Shown one piece after another: positions 40,162 through 49,863 of a stretch of DNA of 64,000 bases; the first letter of the stretch is position 1, and every line of letters begins with the position of its first letter. The notes under the pieces were generated by a model. It was not told where the DNA came from and searched no databases. It saw only the letters and a program-made list of their open reading frames with translations. The position numbers and the translations under genes were made by a program. This stretch comes from Paenibacillus sp. DCT19. GTDB lineage: Bacteria > Bacillota > Bacilli > Paenibacillales > Paenibacillaceae. The stretch is from positions 4,227,501 to 4,291,500 of the forward strand of contig NZ_CP029639.1 in the NCBI RefSeq assembly GCF_003268635.1, given 5' to 3'.

Positions 40162-41247
40162 TCAGGATTCAAAATAAACGGCTTTTCCTGTTTGAGCCGA
40201 TTCGTAGATTGCCTCAAGAATCTGAGTTACTACGAGAGCTTGCTCTGGTTTAACGACAGGCTCTTTGTCTTCAATAATCGCTTCAAGCCACATTCTGGCT
40301 TCACGATCTGCTTCATTTTCAGCACTGCCACTGTAAAAGGCTACTCCACCTGCATCAAGATCAACCTTCGTTTCATACAACCGGCTTCGCTTCTCACCAT
40401 TGATGCGCAATCCATCCTGCATATCAGCACCGCCTTCGGTGCCACAGAGTAACGATTTGGCTTCACCGAACTCGGCAACATTCAATGCCCAGCTTGACTC
40501 GATGATGATCGTAGCTCCATTCTGCATGGTGATAAAACCAAATGCCGAATCCTCCACCTTGAATTGTTCTGGATCCCACGGTCCAAATGCATTTGCCGCA
40601 TTTTCACGCTGACCAAGCTTGTGGAAGGTCGAGCCCATTACACTCTTAGGCTTGTAATTATCCATAAGCCATAAGGTCAGATCCAGTGCGTGTGTACCAA
40701 TATCGATCAGCGAACCTCCGCCCTGCTTCTCTTCATCCAGAAATACACCCCAGGTTGGAACAGCACGTCTGCGAAGGGCAATCGCCTTACCAAAGTAAAT
40801 ATCCCCTAACTCGCCATCCTCACACATCTGCTTCAAATACTGACTATCGCTACGGAAGCGGTTCTGATATGCAATGGATAACTTCTTGCCAGTACGTTGT
40901 GCCGCCTCCAGCATCGCTTTAGCCTGTTCAGATGTCTTCGCCATCGGCTTCTCACACATGACATGTTTACCAGCTTCCAGAGCGGCTACAGTGATAACGG
41001 AGTGAGAATCGTTCGGTGTACACACATGAACCACATCAATACTTTCATCCTTCAGCAGTTCATGATAATCCGTGTACACTTTGGCGCCCTCTGCTCCGAA
41101 TTCAGCTGCCGCCTCTTCCGCCCGTTCTTTCACAATGTCACAGAAAGCGACCATTCGACCCTGAGATTGCTTGGACAGACTCGGCATATGTTTTCCTTTG
41201 GCAATGCCACCACAACCAACAATAGCAATGTTAAGTACTTTAGACAT
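40162..41247 (-). CDS. Gfo/Idh/MocA-family oxidoreductase
   Basis: NAD(P)-dependent sugar or polyol dehydrogenase. 361 aa from ATG 41247 (MSKVLNIAIVGCGGIAKGKHMPSLS), GGAGG eight bases upstream. Rossmann motif GCGGIA (residues about 11-16), the EKPMAKT catalytic Lys motif, and GGGSLIDIGTHALDLTLWL. Its start overlaps the restored reading frame of the preceding isomerase gene, indicating tight coupling. Second dehydrogenase of the cluster. Confidence 0.92.
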   Translation of the reverse strand: MSKVLNIAIVGCGGIAKGKHMPSLSKQSQGRMVAFCDIVKERAEEAAAEFGAEGAKVYTDYHELLKDESIDVVHVCTPNDSHSVITVAALEAGKHVMCEKPMAKTSEQAKAMLEAAQRTGKKLSIAYQNRFRSDSQYLKQMCEDGELGDIYFGKAIALRRRAVPTWGVFLDEEKQGGGSLIDIGTHALDLTLWLMDNYKPKSVMGSTFHKLGQRENAANAFGPWDPEQFKVEDSAFGFITMQNGATIIIESSWALNVAEFGEAKSLLCGTEGGADMQDGLRINGEKRSRLYETKVDLDAGGVAFYSGSAENEADREARMWLEAIIEDKEPVVKPEQALVVTQILEAIYESAQTGKAVYFES

Positions 41248-42003
41248 GAATAGGTCCTCCGTTAGCGGCATATTTGCGAATCCAGTTCATGCTGTTCTCA
41301 ATGCTCTGTAATGATGGATTTTGACATTCGTCCTGTTCAACTACAAGCCACTCAGCTTCAGCTTGGTCTGAGGCTACAGCAACCGCTTCCAAGTCTACTT
41401 CCCCTGGCCAAATTCAACGGTTAACACACGCCCTTCTGACCGACTCATGTCTTTCCAATGCACCAATGGCAGGCGTCCTGCATACTTCGCAATCACTTCC
41501 GTTGGTGGATAACCAGCAGCATGCGCCCAACATGAGTCCAGCTCTACCTGTAGGTGAGAAGCAGGAACAGTCTCGTACATCGCATACAGTGCCGGACGAC
41601 CGTCAACTTGTGTTGTAAATTCAAAATCATGATTGTGATAGAACAACACCAGATTCTCTGCTGCGATCTTCCCACCGATTGCATTCAGCGAAGCAAATAC
41701 GTCATCCCATTGTCGTTGTTCCTCTGACAAATAAGGCACGATTAAGTTCCGATTGCCAAGTTCATTGTGATAAGCGATAACCGCATCCAAATCTTCTTTC
41801 AAGCTATTATATTGCACATGTGTACCTACAATTTCCAATCCGAGTTCATTTACGATCGCTCTGACTTCCTCTGCACTGTGTCCATAGAAATTATGGAATT
41901 CCACACCCTGGTAGCCGAGCTCCGCAATCTTAGCAAGCGTTCCTTTAAAATCGCGTTCCAGTTCATCCCGTACGGTGTATAACTGTAGTCCGATCTTCAA
42001 CAT
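41240..42003 (-). pseudogene. Sugar phosphate isomerase/epimerase, frameshifted near the 3' end
   Basis: TIM-barrel isomerase. ATG 42003 (MLKIGLQLYTVRDELERDF) has GAGGTG nine bases upstream. The frame is open to TAG at 41395, ending VEFGQGK. Adding one G to the G4 run (C4 at 41401-41404 on the plus strand) gives GQGEVDLEAVAVASDQAEAE and WLVVEQDECQNPSLQSIENS, the usual family C-terminus, ending at 41240 and overlapping the next gene start by 8 bp. The intact protein would be about 254 aa; as written it stops about 45 residues early and loses the last metal ligand Glu. Third one-G loss in the window. Confidence 0.82.
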
Positions 42004-42026
42004 TTCCTGCTTCACCTCATCTGAAA

Positions 42027-43142
42027 TCAATTAGTGGATGGTACAGTCTCCGTCTGATTGTCATCTGTTTTGGTTGCTGCATTGTATTCATAGTTGCTTT
42101 CAAGCAAAATGTGCTTGCCCTCAAGAGACGAGCGCTGGAATGCATGCATAGCTTCTAGTACATGGTATGCCAGTTTGCCACTTGCTTTGCTCTCGCGTCC
42201 GGCACGAATGGACTCAACCATCTCGTTTACACCAAGACCACGCTCATTTTGACCACTTTCAAATATCGGTGTAACCGTCTCCCACGTATCCTGACCGTAT
42301 TTGCGAAGCTTCACTTCTCCATTAAAATAATTCGGGTCAGGTACACTGAGCGTGCCTTCTGTACCGTAAATTTCAATGCGTGGCAGATCTGAAGCGCCCC
42401 GAATATCGAAGCTTGTAATCATCGTTGCAATGGCACCGCCATTAAAATCAATGGTTCCCGCAAGATGCGTTGGTGTTTGTACTTGCAACGAGGTGCCTTC
42501 CTTAGGACCAGAACCAATCTTACGATCTACAATCTGAATCCCTGCCGAAGAGCTAATTCTACGAATAGACCCAAGCAATGTTACTAGAGCTGTAAGGTAA
42601 TATGGCCCCATGTCAAACATAGGTCCGCCTCCATCCATATAGAAGAATTCTGGATTCGGATGCCATGCTTCTGGACCACCGCCCATGAAGAAGGAAGTAG
42701 CTGCAATCGGCTTACCAATCAGGCCGTCTTCAATCGCTTTACGAGCCGTCTGAATGCCTGATCCGAGGAATGTATCCGGTGCTGATCCGACGTAGAGTCC
42801 TTTTTCTTCAGCCAGTTCAATGACTTTGCGACCATCTTCTATAGAAATAGCCAGCGGTTTCTCAGCATACACATGCTTACCTGCCTCAAGAGCAGCTATG
42901 TCCGTCATTGCATGACTACCAGGAACAGTCAAATTAATGACAAGCTCAATTTCCTTATTTTGCAGCAACTCATCTACATTGTAAACGTTTGCGATATTAA
43001 ATTCATCTGCCCGTTCTTGTGCGCGTTCAAGGATCAGATCCGCTACGGCAACAACCTCAATAACGGGACTGTTCTTCAGATTCTCCAGATAAATGGCGCT
43101 AATATTGCCGCACCCTATGATGCCTGCTTTCATTTTGTCCAC
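42027..43142 (-). CDS. Gfo/Idh/MocA-family oxidoreductase
   Basis: 371 aa from GTG 43142; ATG 43133 (MKAGIIGCGNIS) is equally possible. Rossmann motif GCGNIS, EKPLAIS catalytic Lys motif, GGGPMFDMGPYYLTALVTLLG. First gene of the minus-strand catabolic operon, divergent from the AraC-family gene across a 170-bp promoter region. Likely oxidises a sugar or polyol. Confidence 0.9.
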   Translation of the reverse strand: MDKMKAGIIGCGNISAIYLENLKNSPVIEVVAVADLILERAQERADEFNIANVYNVDELLQNKEIELVINLTVPGSHAMTDIAALEAGKHVYAEKPLAISIEDGRKVIELAEEKGLYVGSAPDTFLGSGIQTARKAIEDGLIGKPIAATSFFMGGGPEAWHPNPEFFYMDGGGPMFDMGPYYLTALVTLLGSIRRISSSAGIQIVDRKIGSGPKEGTSLQVQTPTHLAGTIDFNGGAIATMITSFDIRGASDLPRIEIYGTEGTLSVPDPNYFNGEVKLRKYGQDTWETVTPIFESGQNERGLGVNEMVESIRAGRESKASGKLAYHVLEAMHAFQRSSLEGKHILLESNYEYNAATKTDDNQTETVPSTN

Positions 43143-43310
43143 GTTGACCTTCATCTCCTTACGTATCGTGAGAAGTGTTTTTATTAAATTGTAATTACTG
43201 TATCTTGAATCTAACACTATGGTATTCCTTTTTGGCTTCAATTAAAATGAATAATATGATCGAAACATGAACTATCTGGTCATAATTTTTGATTTGCAAG
43301 GAGTATGCCT

Positions 43311-44129
43311 ATGCCGACCGATCATTCCTGCCAGGTTCTCACGGCAGGCTTCTCATTTCACCGTAAACCCTATGCTATGGTACAGCCCGATGGGGTGAAG
43401 AACTACTTGATGAGGCTCCAGACGGATGGGCGTTGCCGAGCTCGTGTAGATGGTGCCATGTCGCTAGTCGATGCGGGCGATCTGCTTGTTTTTAGCCCGG
43501 ACGAACCCTATGAACTGAAAATAGACAATGAGCTTAATCCGATGGGAGAACGTCTCGTCGAGAGTGGAGATTATCATGTCTTCTTCAATGGTTCTTGGGT
43601 GGATGAATGGTGGAAACGACACAAACGACCAAACCGGATTAAGGTGGAGCTTTCCGAGAGCCTGCTCACACTGTTCCGCCAGCTTATTTTGGAGCAACGC
43701 CGAATTTCCAATCCGTATCCTGAGATTTCAAGTTATTATATGCGCATCCTATGTCTCGAAATCGATCGACTATTATCCGAACATCCAACGATCACGAATA
43801 CGAATTATGTAGCTTATGAAATTAAAAGTTATATTGAGGAGAACGCGTCCTCATTGTTTAAGCTTGAGGATGTTGCTTCTTCTGTGGGAATTAGTGTTTC
43901 GCGGTGTGTTCATCTTTTTAAAGAGGCGTTTGGCAAAAGCATTATGCAATATACCTTGGATGTGAGGCTGAACATGGCCAGGGAACGGATTATCTTCAGT
44001 CCGATGACCCTGGAACATGTGGCCGAATCCTCCGGTTTTAACAATTATACGTATTTCCACCGTGTATTCCGCTCCCGTTTCGGCATGTCGCCTAAGGAGT
44101 TTCGCATTATCCATCGGGAGCAGATGTAG
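43311..44129 (+). CDS. AraC-family transcriptional regulator
   Basis: 272 aa from ATG 43311, AAGGAG seven bases upstream (ATG 43305 overlaps it too closely). N-terminal cupin sensor (residues about 5-120) and C-terminal double helix-turn-helix (about 165-270: LFKLEDVASSVGISVSRCVHLFKEAF and MTLEHVAESSGFNNYTYFHRVFRSRFGMSPKEFR). Divergent from the Gfo/Idh operon, so it is the likely regulator of that operon. Confidence 0.92.
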   Translation: MPTDHSCQVLTAGFSFHRKPYAMVQPDGVKNYLMRLQTDGRCRARVDGAMSLVDAGDLLVFSPDEPYELKIDNELNPMGERLVESGDYHVFFNGSWVDEWWKRHKRPNRIKVELSESLLTLFRQLILEQRRISNPYPEISSYYMRILCLEIDRLLSEHPTITNTNYVAYEIKSYIEENASSLFKLEDVASSVGISVSRCVHLFKEAFGKSIMQYTLDVRLNMARERIIFSPMTLEHVAESSGFNNYTYFHRVFRSRFGMSPKEFRIIHREQM

Positions 44130-44156
44130 TCGGTTATTAATGCTGTACTCTAAAAA

Positions 44157-44471
44157 TTATTTTCTTGCAGTAATCGCTTCTGATACAACCATTGCTAGAT
44201 CATCATTGCCAAACATCGCTAGAACACCCAGCAAGGTATCATCCGGAATATCGCCGGCTTCCTCCTTGGATACAACCAGTTTTAGCACCTGCTGTAAACG
44301 CTCGTTGCTCTGCTGATCTGGGTAGGCTTGCCGGTACATCTCTTCCGGATCCAGCCCTTGATTGACACACCACTGGGCAAAAACCAGAATCATCATTTCT
44401 TCTTCCTGTTTATAACTTTCAATGACAGCTTCCTCAATCTGCTTGTTTCGTTCCTTCTCATACTCGTCCAT
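44157..44471 (-). CDS. Small acidic protein, unknown
   Basis: 104 aa, AGGAGG eight bases before ATG 44471. Predicted all-helical and soluble: MDEYEKERNKQIEEAVIES, VFAQWCVNQGLDPEEMYRQAY, IPDDTLLGVLAMFGNDDLA. It follows the Gfo/Idh gene by 34 bp and is probably co-transcribed. I do not recognise the family. Confidence 0.75.
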   Translation of the reverse strand: MDEYEKERNKQIEEAVIESYKQEEEMMILVFAQWCVNQGLDPEEMYRQAYPDQQSNERLQQVLKLVVSKEEAGDIPDDTLLGVLAMFGNDDLAMVVSEAITARK

Positions 44472-44505
44472 ACGTTACTCCTCCTAATGTGTACGCTATA
44501 CCGGA

Positions 44506-45444
44506 TTACTTACGAATCAATTGTTCAGCCAGCTCATGACTCTCCATTACATGACTTGCACTGATCAGGCAATCGTCAGGTGTTTCTATGGAAGCAAGGA
44601 AATGATCTACCGCTCCAGCAAAACCCCGTCGAGCCAAAATACCATCCCAGCTTCCAAACATCTCTTGCTGTTCAAGTCCGCCGCGCTCCGCATATCTGGC
44701 TATTTCCATGTTGACGACTTCCACAGACCTCCCTCTACCGTGCAGCTCAATCTTCTCCAGATCTGCGCCAGCCTCCCGCACCATATCATATCTTCCGTAG
44801 GCTGTTCTTCCAAGCTTCACCGCGCCCGACGCATGCAGTAGCCTGTCTGTATCTGTCTTACGAATCCAATGTTGAAGCAACTCCACATCGCCATCTGAAT
44901 ACCAATATAACAAATCAAGCATGTGAATAAGATCATCGTAAATCGTTTCCGCCGCAGGACGATCCTGAATGCCTGTCCGATGCTTCGTAACAGTTAAGGA
45001 GTCATAGCCTCCACCGGCACGCATCCATTCTTTGGCCTTTTGATACAAGGGAGCAAATCTGCGGTTAAAGCCTACTCCTAGCAGCAAACCTTGCGCTTCT
45101 GCAAAAGCGGTCATCTCTTCTGATTCACGCAGCTTATACGACAGCGGTTTATCCACATAGACGGCAAGTCCCTGCTCCAAACATTGCATCACTATTTCAA
45201 AATGCGCTTCCGTTGCTGTATGTACAAATACGGCATCCAACTCCCAGGATAACAATTCCTTGATATCCGTTGTCCCATTACTTAATCTATAGGCTTGTTG
45301 CACGTTCTCCACTCGTTCTATGGAGCGATTCATTACACCTGCAATCTCCACCTTCGAATGCGTGCTTAATAACGGTAAATATACTTTACTTGCAATTCCC
45401 CCGAGACCAATGATTCCAACACGGGTTCGCTTAGTTGTGTCCAT
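44506..45444 (-). CDS. Gfo/Idh/MocA-family oxidoreductase
   Basis: 312 aa from ATG 45444 (MDTTKRTRVGIIGLGGIASKVYLP), GGTGGA nine bases upstream. Rossmann motif GLGGIA; DKPLSYKL (catalytic Lys motif). Shorter than the two dehydrogenases in the AraC-linked operon and transcribed separately, though on the same strand. Substrate unknown. Confidence 0.9.
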   Translation of the reverse strand: MDTTKRTRVGIIGLGGIASKVYLPLLSTHSKVEIAGVMNRSIERVENVQQAYRLSNGTTDIKELLSWELDAVFVHTATEAHFEIVMQCLEQGLAVYVDKPLSYKLRESEEMTAFAEAQGLLLGVGFNRRFAPLYQKAKEWMRAGGGYDSLTVTKHRTGIQDRPAAETIYDDLIHMLDLLYWYSDGDVELLQHWIRKTDTDRLLHASGAVKLGRTAYGRYDMVREAGADLEKIELHGRGRSVEVVNMEIARYAERGGLEQQEMFGSWDGILARRGFAGAVDHFLASIETPDDCLISASHVMESHELAEQLIRK

Positions 45445-45656
45445 GATGAGCATTCCACCTTCAACGAGAGTTCTTTATTTCCACGTCCTATAGTGTAACC
45501 CTTCGGAGGGCAACATGCCAGTAAGGTTCCTGAGTCAGCTTCCAACTAAGCGCTCACTGAACGAACATGGTACAATTAATCAATGTGGTTCAGGCAAGTT
45601 TACTTTTGATTAAACGTAGCTCAGAATGTTCTGATGCTGAAAGGAGCATTAAGATT

Positions 45657-46268
45657 TTGCGAAAATGGTTTTGGCTCCTGTTATATGTTTTGCTTGCCGG
45701 AGTCATGTTTATGTACAGATATGAACTGTTGGAATGGACGGATACCCATCAATCCATCCCTATGCTTATTATCATTGCAATGTTATTTGCCCTTGTCCCT
45801 GTTATTCCATATAAGTTTGTTATTGCTGCTCTGGGTTACAGTTATGGTACCACCATGGCTGCCTGGGTAAGCTGGTCAGGAACAACACTCGCAGCATTGC
45901 TGGTATATGCAGGTGCACGATATGTATTTAGAGCTCAGGCTAGATCCTACTTGGATCGTATACGAGGACTTAACCGATTCACCTCTTGGATGGAAGCACA
46001 CCCTTTTATGGGCGTTATGACTCTACGACTGCTTCCCGTTGTTCCTCAAACAGCCGTCAATATTTATGCAGGCATCACGTACACTCCCTTCTGGACGTTC
46101 ATGATTGCTACTGCCATTGGCAAAATGCCCGCTATTTTTGTATTTGCATATGCAGGAGCCCAAGCAAGTGAATCCATCTGGCTCAGTCTACTCGTTCTTG
46201 GCGTTTATTTATTGTTCATGACGGTTATTTTACTTGTGTTCCGTTTTCGTTCTCGAAAAAAGGTCTAA
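45657..46268 (+). CDS. TVP38/TMEM64-family membrane protein
   Basis: DedA-like superfamily membrane protein, possibly a lipid scramblase or transporter. 203 aa from TTG 45657, AAAGGAG ten bases upstream; the longer reading to 45567 carries a non-conserved N-terminus. Six hydrophobic segments; SNARE-associated core FALVPVIPYKFVIAALGYSYGTTMAAWVSWSGTTLAALLVYAGARYV, then LRLLPVVPQTAVNIYAGITYTPFWTF. Confidence 0.87.
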   Translation: MRKWFWLLLYVLLAGVMFMYRYELLEWTDTHQSIPMLIIIAMLFALVPVIPYKFVIAALGYSYGTTMAAWVSWSGTTLAALLVYAGARYVFRAQARSYLDRIRGLNRFTSWMEAHPFMGVMTLRLLPVVPQTAVNIYAGITYTPFWTFMIATAIGKMPAIFVFAYAGAQASESIWLSLLVLGVYLLFMTVILLVFRFRSRKKV

Positions 46269-46406
46269 GTGCCTGTTAGTAAGGACTGTCTAAAGACTGA
46301 GTTAGGTACCAAAAGAACCTTGCTCTCTATCCGACTTGGTTGGCTTGCCAATTCAGGATATAATAGAGGGGTAAACAATCTTCATCAGAAATGGAGTGAC
46401 TATAGC

Positions 46407-47378
46407 ATGGAACAACACACAAGTGAAAAAGCAACTTTTGCAGGTGGGTGCTTCTGGTGTATGGTATCCCCCTTTGAGGAATTGCCTGGTATTCATGGAA
46501 TTGTATCAGGCTATACAGGTGGACATACCGAGAACCCAACTTATGAAGAAGTATGCTCCGAAACAACAGGACACGTAGAGGCGGTTCAAATTACGTTTGA
46601 CCCATCAATTTTCCCTTACGAGAAGCTTGTTGAATTATTCTGGCAGCAGATTGATCCTACCGATGCAGGTGGACAATTTCATGACCGTGGATCCTCTTAC
46701 CAAACTGCGATCTTCTACCACACGGAGGAACAGCGTGAGATTGCCGAAGCATCCAAAGCAGCACTAGAACAGAGCGGACGGTTTGATAAACCGATCTTCA
46801 CACCTATTTTGCCAGCAAAAACGTTCTATGAGGCAGAAGAGCATCACCAAAACTACCATCGGAAGAACCCTGCCCATTATAAGCGGTATAGCAAAGGTTC
46901 TGGTCGCCAAGACTTTATTGAGCGTAACTGGTCGGCCAACGTGGATAAAAATAGCCTGAAAGAGCGCCTGACTCCTCTGCAGTTCGAGGTTACGCAGAAC
47001 AATGCAACGGAGCCTGCTTTCCATAACGAATTCTGGGATCACCATGGAGATGGCATTTATGTCGATATCGTGTCTGGGGAACCACTCTTCAGTTCTACAG
47101 ACAAGTACGACTCGGGTTGCGGCTGGCCAAGCTTCACACGCCCTCTTCGCGACTACAACGTGAAGGAAAAAACCGATCTTAGTCACTTCATGATTCGTAC
47201 TGAGGTGAGAAGCCGGGAAGGTGATTCACATCTGGGTCACCTGTTCAACGACGGTCCTGCGGAAGCTGGCGGTATGCGGTATTGCATTAACTCGGCGGCC
47301 CTTCGTTTTGTACCCAAAGAGGATCTTCAGAAGGAAGGTTATGGCGAGTACGCCGTACTTTTTAACGAATCCCGTTAA
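46407..47378 (+). CDS. msrAB: Fused peptide methionine sulfoxide reductase MsrA-MsrB
   Basis: Repairs both stereoisomers of methionine sulfoxide. 323 aa from ATG 46407 with TGGAGTG upstream; in-frame sequence from 46269 is not used. MsrA domain first ([10 protein letters not shown], catalytic Cys15), linker with [16 protein letters not shown], then MsrB ([46 protein letters not shown] with catalytic Cys). The A-B fusion order is normal in Firmicutes. A terminator follows. Confidence 0.95.
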   Translation: MEQHTSEKATFAGGCFWCMVSPFEELPGIHGIVSGYTGGHTENPTYEEVCSETTGHVEAVQITFDPSIFPYEKLVELFWQQIDPTDAGGQFHDRGSSYQTAIFYHTEEQREIAEASKAALEQSGRFDKPIFTPILPAKTFYEAEEHHQNYHRKNPAHYKRYSKGSGRQDFIERNWSANVDKNSLKERLTPLQFEVTQNNATEPAFHNEFWDHHGDGIYVDIVSGEPLFSSTDKYDSGCGWPSFTRPLRDYNVKEKTDLSHFMIRTEVRSREGDSHLGHLFNDGPAEAGGMRYCINSAALRFVPKEDLQKEGYGEYAVLFNESR

Positions 47379-47422
47379 ATTTAAGATGCACGCACTCAAA
47401 TGAAACTTGAGAACGACACACA

Positions 47423-47454
47423 GAAAAGCAACGGCGAGTATGCCGTTGCTTTTT
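47423..47454. terminator. Terminator of msrAB
   Basis: GCAACGGC / GCCGTTGC (47428-47435, 47442-47449), 6-nt loop, T run at right and A run at left. Confidence 0.85.
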
Positions 47455-47551
47455 ATTATGGCTATAGCCATGCCATACACCTTTTGAGTTAATTCAAAAA
47501 TCTAAATATTGGCGGCTCAAATATGTTGTTACCCTTCAAGGTCAGGAGAAT

Positions 47552-48355
47552 TTAATGTATTAAACCTACGATCCAGCCGATCCAATATGCAAAAGGAATC
47601 AACAGCAGCTGTGCAAGTAACGTACCGAACAAACGGGATATAAGCATACAGCCATAGATCTGGTTCATCCGATCCAGCTTGATCTCACCGCGTAATGATT
47701 TGTCACTAAGAAGAGAAATGCGTGGATCAATCAGAATCGTGAGCAAAATGGTTGCAATACCGTTGATTAATCCTGTGGATTGGGAAGCAGCGATTGCCTG
47801 ACTAGGGTACAGGTATGCCGCATACAAACTTGAGAGCACACCTGTTGTATAGATTGCCGTCACGGCAATGTTCAACGTCATCAGACGTCTAGGCATGCCA
47901 TGTTGGACTAATTGCTTCGCCATCACCCATGACGGTGGAGTAATATAATACATCGCATTCTTCATCTTGCTACGCTTCAGCATTCCGCGAACCATCGTTG
48001 GAATGGAACCTGCTGCTTCAAAATGCACAACCATACGGGAAGACAGCTTCACCATCGTGGGAAAGCAAAGGATAGCAAGTGCTGTTCCGATCGTAGCCGC
48101 CCCCATTAACCAATGAAGCTGTGTTGCAAAATTTGTTGTTCCCCCACTGGAAGCTGTGTCTACCAGATTGCCTACCATTGGCCCTTGAGCCATATTGGAC
48201 GTACGTGATACTAACAATAAAATCCCAGATAACGATATCGCTAGTGCAATCCGACGCGTACGTAATCCACCAAGACGCAAAGCATAGGATAAACTATCCG
48301 CTGCATGAATTAACATGGTAAATACCATTGGAATCGCTAAGCTTAGACTGAACAT
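47552..48355 (-). CDS. amj: Lipid II flippase Amj
   Basis: Alternate MurJ: flips peptidoglycan precursor lipid II across the membrane. 267 aa, about seven membrane segments. Family markers HAADSLSYALRLGGLRTRRIALAISL and LLVSRTSNMAQGPMVG near the N-terminus, MNQIYGCMLISRLFGTLLAQ near the C-terminus. AAGGAG lies eight bases before ATG 48355. In B. subtilis amj (ydaH) is induced by envelope stress. Confidence 0.86.
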   Translation of the reverse strand: MFSLSLAIPMVFTMLIHAADSLSYALRLGGLRTRRIALAISLSGILLLVSRTSNMAQGPMVGNLVDTASSGGTTNFATQLHWLMGAATIGTALAILCFPTMVKLSSRMVVHFEAAGSIPTMVRGMLKRSKMKNAMYYITPPSWVMAKQLVQHGMPRRLMTLNIAVTAIYTTGVLSSLYAAYLYPSQAIAASQSTGLINGIATILLTILIDPRISLLSDKSLRGEIKLDRMNQIYGCMLISRLFGTLLAQLLLIPFAYWIGWIVGLIH

Positions 48356-48490
48356 ATGTAAATCTCCTTTATTTTTCCTAAGAAGTGCATTAATACCTGA
48401 ACAGCATTATACCCCTCGTTCCTTCAAAAGTATAGGAAGCGTCTTCTATCTAGATCAGCTCAGCCACATCTTCTCAAACAAAATCCATTC

Positions 48491-48515
48491 GTTTATCCCT
48501 TCCCGGAGAGGGTAA
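48491..48515 (+). promoter_or_regulatory. Sigma-B-type promoter of the ydaT-like gene
   Basis: GTTTAT (48491-48496), 13-bp spacer, GGGTAA (48510-48515); consensus is GTTTAA-N13-15-GGGTAT. Placed 39 bp before the ATG. Confidence 0.68.
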
Positions 48516-48553
48516 TATACAACTAATCCAATATTGCACAGGAGGGAATTCAT

Positions 48554-49021
48554 ATGCCTTGGAACAAACATGATTATCCTGTCTCAATGAAAAATCTAGA
48601 GCCACGTATCCGACATAAGGCTATTGAGATCGCTAATGCTCTGCTGGAGGACGGTTATGAGGAAGGACGAGCTATTCCGATTGCTACAGCGAAAGCCGAA
48701 GAGTGGGGCGAGAATCATCCCGAATCCCAAAACTCTAACGCTAACTCATCATCCGGAAAAAAATCAGCTCCTCGCCAATCCTCCTCTACGGAGCGACGTC
48801 ACTCTGAACCTGTAGCCTCATCGAAGAGTCATGACAACATTCATGTTGTGCCTACAGATTCTGGCTGGGCGATTAAGGAGGAAGGAAAGCCCTCCTATCA
48901 GTCCACATTCGATACAAAAGCAGAAGCCGTGGATGCAGCCAAAGCACTCAGCCATAAACAGAACATTCGAGCCATTATCCATAACCAGGATGGACAGATC
49001 GCTTCATCGATTAAATCCTAA
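48554..49021 (+). CDS. YdaT-like general stress protein with DUF2188
   Basis: 155 aa. N-terminal helical part MPWNKHDYPVSMKNLEPRIRHKAIEIANALLEDGYEEGRAIPIAT matches the YdaT N-terminus. A Ser/Asn-rich disordered linker (residues about 58-95) follows, then a DUF2188 domain (HVVPTDSGWAIKEEGKPS ... KAEAVDAAKALSHKQ). AGGAGGG precedes ATG 48554. The B. subtilis homologue is a sigma-B-type stress gene, and the promoter here fits. Molecular function unknown. Confidence 0.85.
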   Translation: MPWNKHDYPVSMKNLEPRIRHKAIEIANALLEDGYEEGRAIPIATAKAEEWGENHPESQNSNANSSSGKKSAPRQSSSTERRHSEPVASSKSHDNIHVVPTDSGWAIKEEGKPSYQSTFDTKAEAVDAAKALSHKQNIRAIIHNQDGQIASSIKS

Positions 49022-49038
49022 ATATGTTCTTAAATACA

Positions 49039-49080
49039 AAATCCCATTTGCCGCTGATCTTGCGGGCAAATGGGATTTTG
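49039..49080. terminator. Bidirectional terminator
   Basis: AAAATCCCATTTGCC pairs perfectly with GGCAAATGGGATTTT (49039-49053, 49066-49080); serves ydaT-like (+) and yitT-like (-). Confidence 0.9.
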
Positions 49081-49134
49081 TTCATTCAATATCTTGTTGT
49101 ACCGTTCATCCATCTATGGTTCTGAAACGTATGG

Positions 49135-49863
49135 TTAATGTGTTACCCCTCTTGCTACCGCAGTGCGTTGTGAAGCAACGTTCACAGCCTTGGTCGCTAC
49201 CGATGGGATCGGCAGTTTGACAGCAGAAGTTGTAACAACCGTTCCGCGTGCCGGGATACTCACGACGTACGTGATGACTTTACTCGCAATCCATACGGCC
49301 AGAATCGTATATAAAGTTTCTTTTACCGGAAGAAAGAAAAGCGACAATCCTAATACAAATGCATCGCTGACGAAGAAAACTGTTCCCAGCTTCCATCCCT
49401 TCCAGCGGCTTACCAGCACCGCCAGAATATCGTCTCCACCTGTCGCTCCGCCAAATCGAAGCACAATCCCTGCGCCTATCCCTGTCAACACACCGGATAG
49501 CACTGCGGGAATCCACAGGTTCCCATTAAACGACATCACTAGTGTAGAATATCGTTCAAAGCCATCATAGAATAGGGAGAATGCACCTACACCAAGTAGC
49601 GCCTGAATCATGAATCTCCAGCCCTTAAGGTACCAGGCTAGAATCATGACAGGAATGTCCAGCAGCAGCATACCAATTGCTGGAGATAAGCCTGTTGCGT
49701 ATTTCCCTAACAGGGCCAGACCGACAAATCCGCCCTCCGATAAATGATTCTGAAAATTAATGTGATAGTAGGCAAACGCCAAAATAAATGTACCGAGCAG
49801 CATAATCGCCAGCTTGCCCGCTTCTGTCTTCACTTGTTGCATTGTTAACGATGTTCTCTTCAT
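49135..49863 (-). CDS. YitT-family membrane protein
   Basis: 242 aa from ATG 49863 (MKRTSLTMQQVKTEAGKLA), GAGGGA upstream; the longer reading to 49917 lacks support. Five to six membrane segments: ILAFAYYHINFQNHLSEGGFVGLAL, then LRFGGATGGDDILAVLVSRWKGWKLGTVFFVSDA. The C-terminal DUF2179 soluble domain of typical YitT proteins is absent, so this is a short DUF161-only version. Function unknown. Confidence 0.85.
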   Translation of the reverse strand: MKRTSLTMQQVKTEAGKLAIMLLGTFILAFAYYHINFQNHLSEGGFVGLALLGKYATGLSPAIGMLLLDIPVMILAWYLKGWRFMIQALLGVGAFSLFYDGFERYSTLVMSFNGNLWIPAVLSGVLTGIGAGIVLRFGGATGGDDILAVLVSRWKGWKLGTVFFVSDAFVLGLSLFFLPVKETLYTILAVWIASKVITYVVSIPARGTVVTTSAVKLPIPSVATKAVNVASQRTAVARGVTH

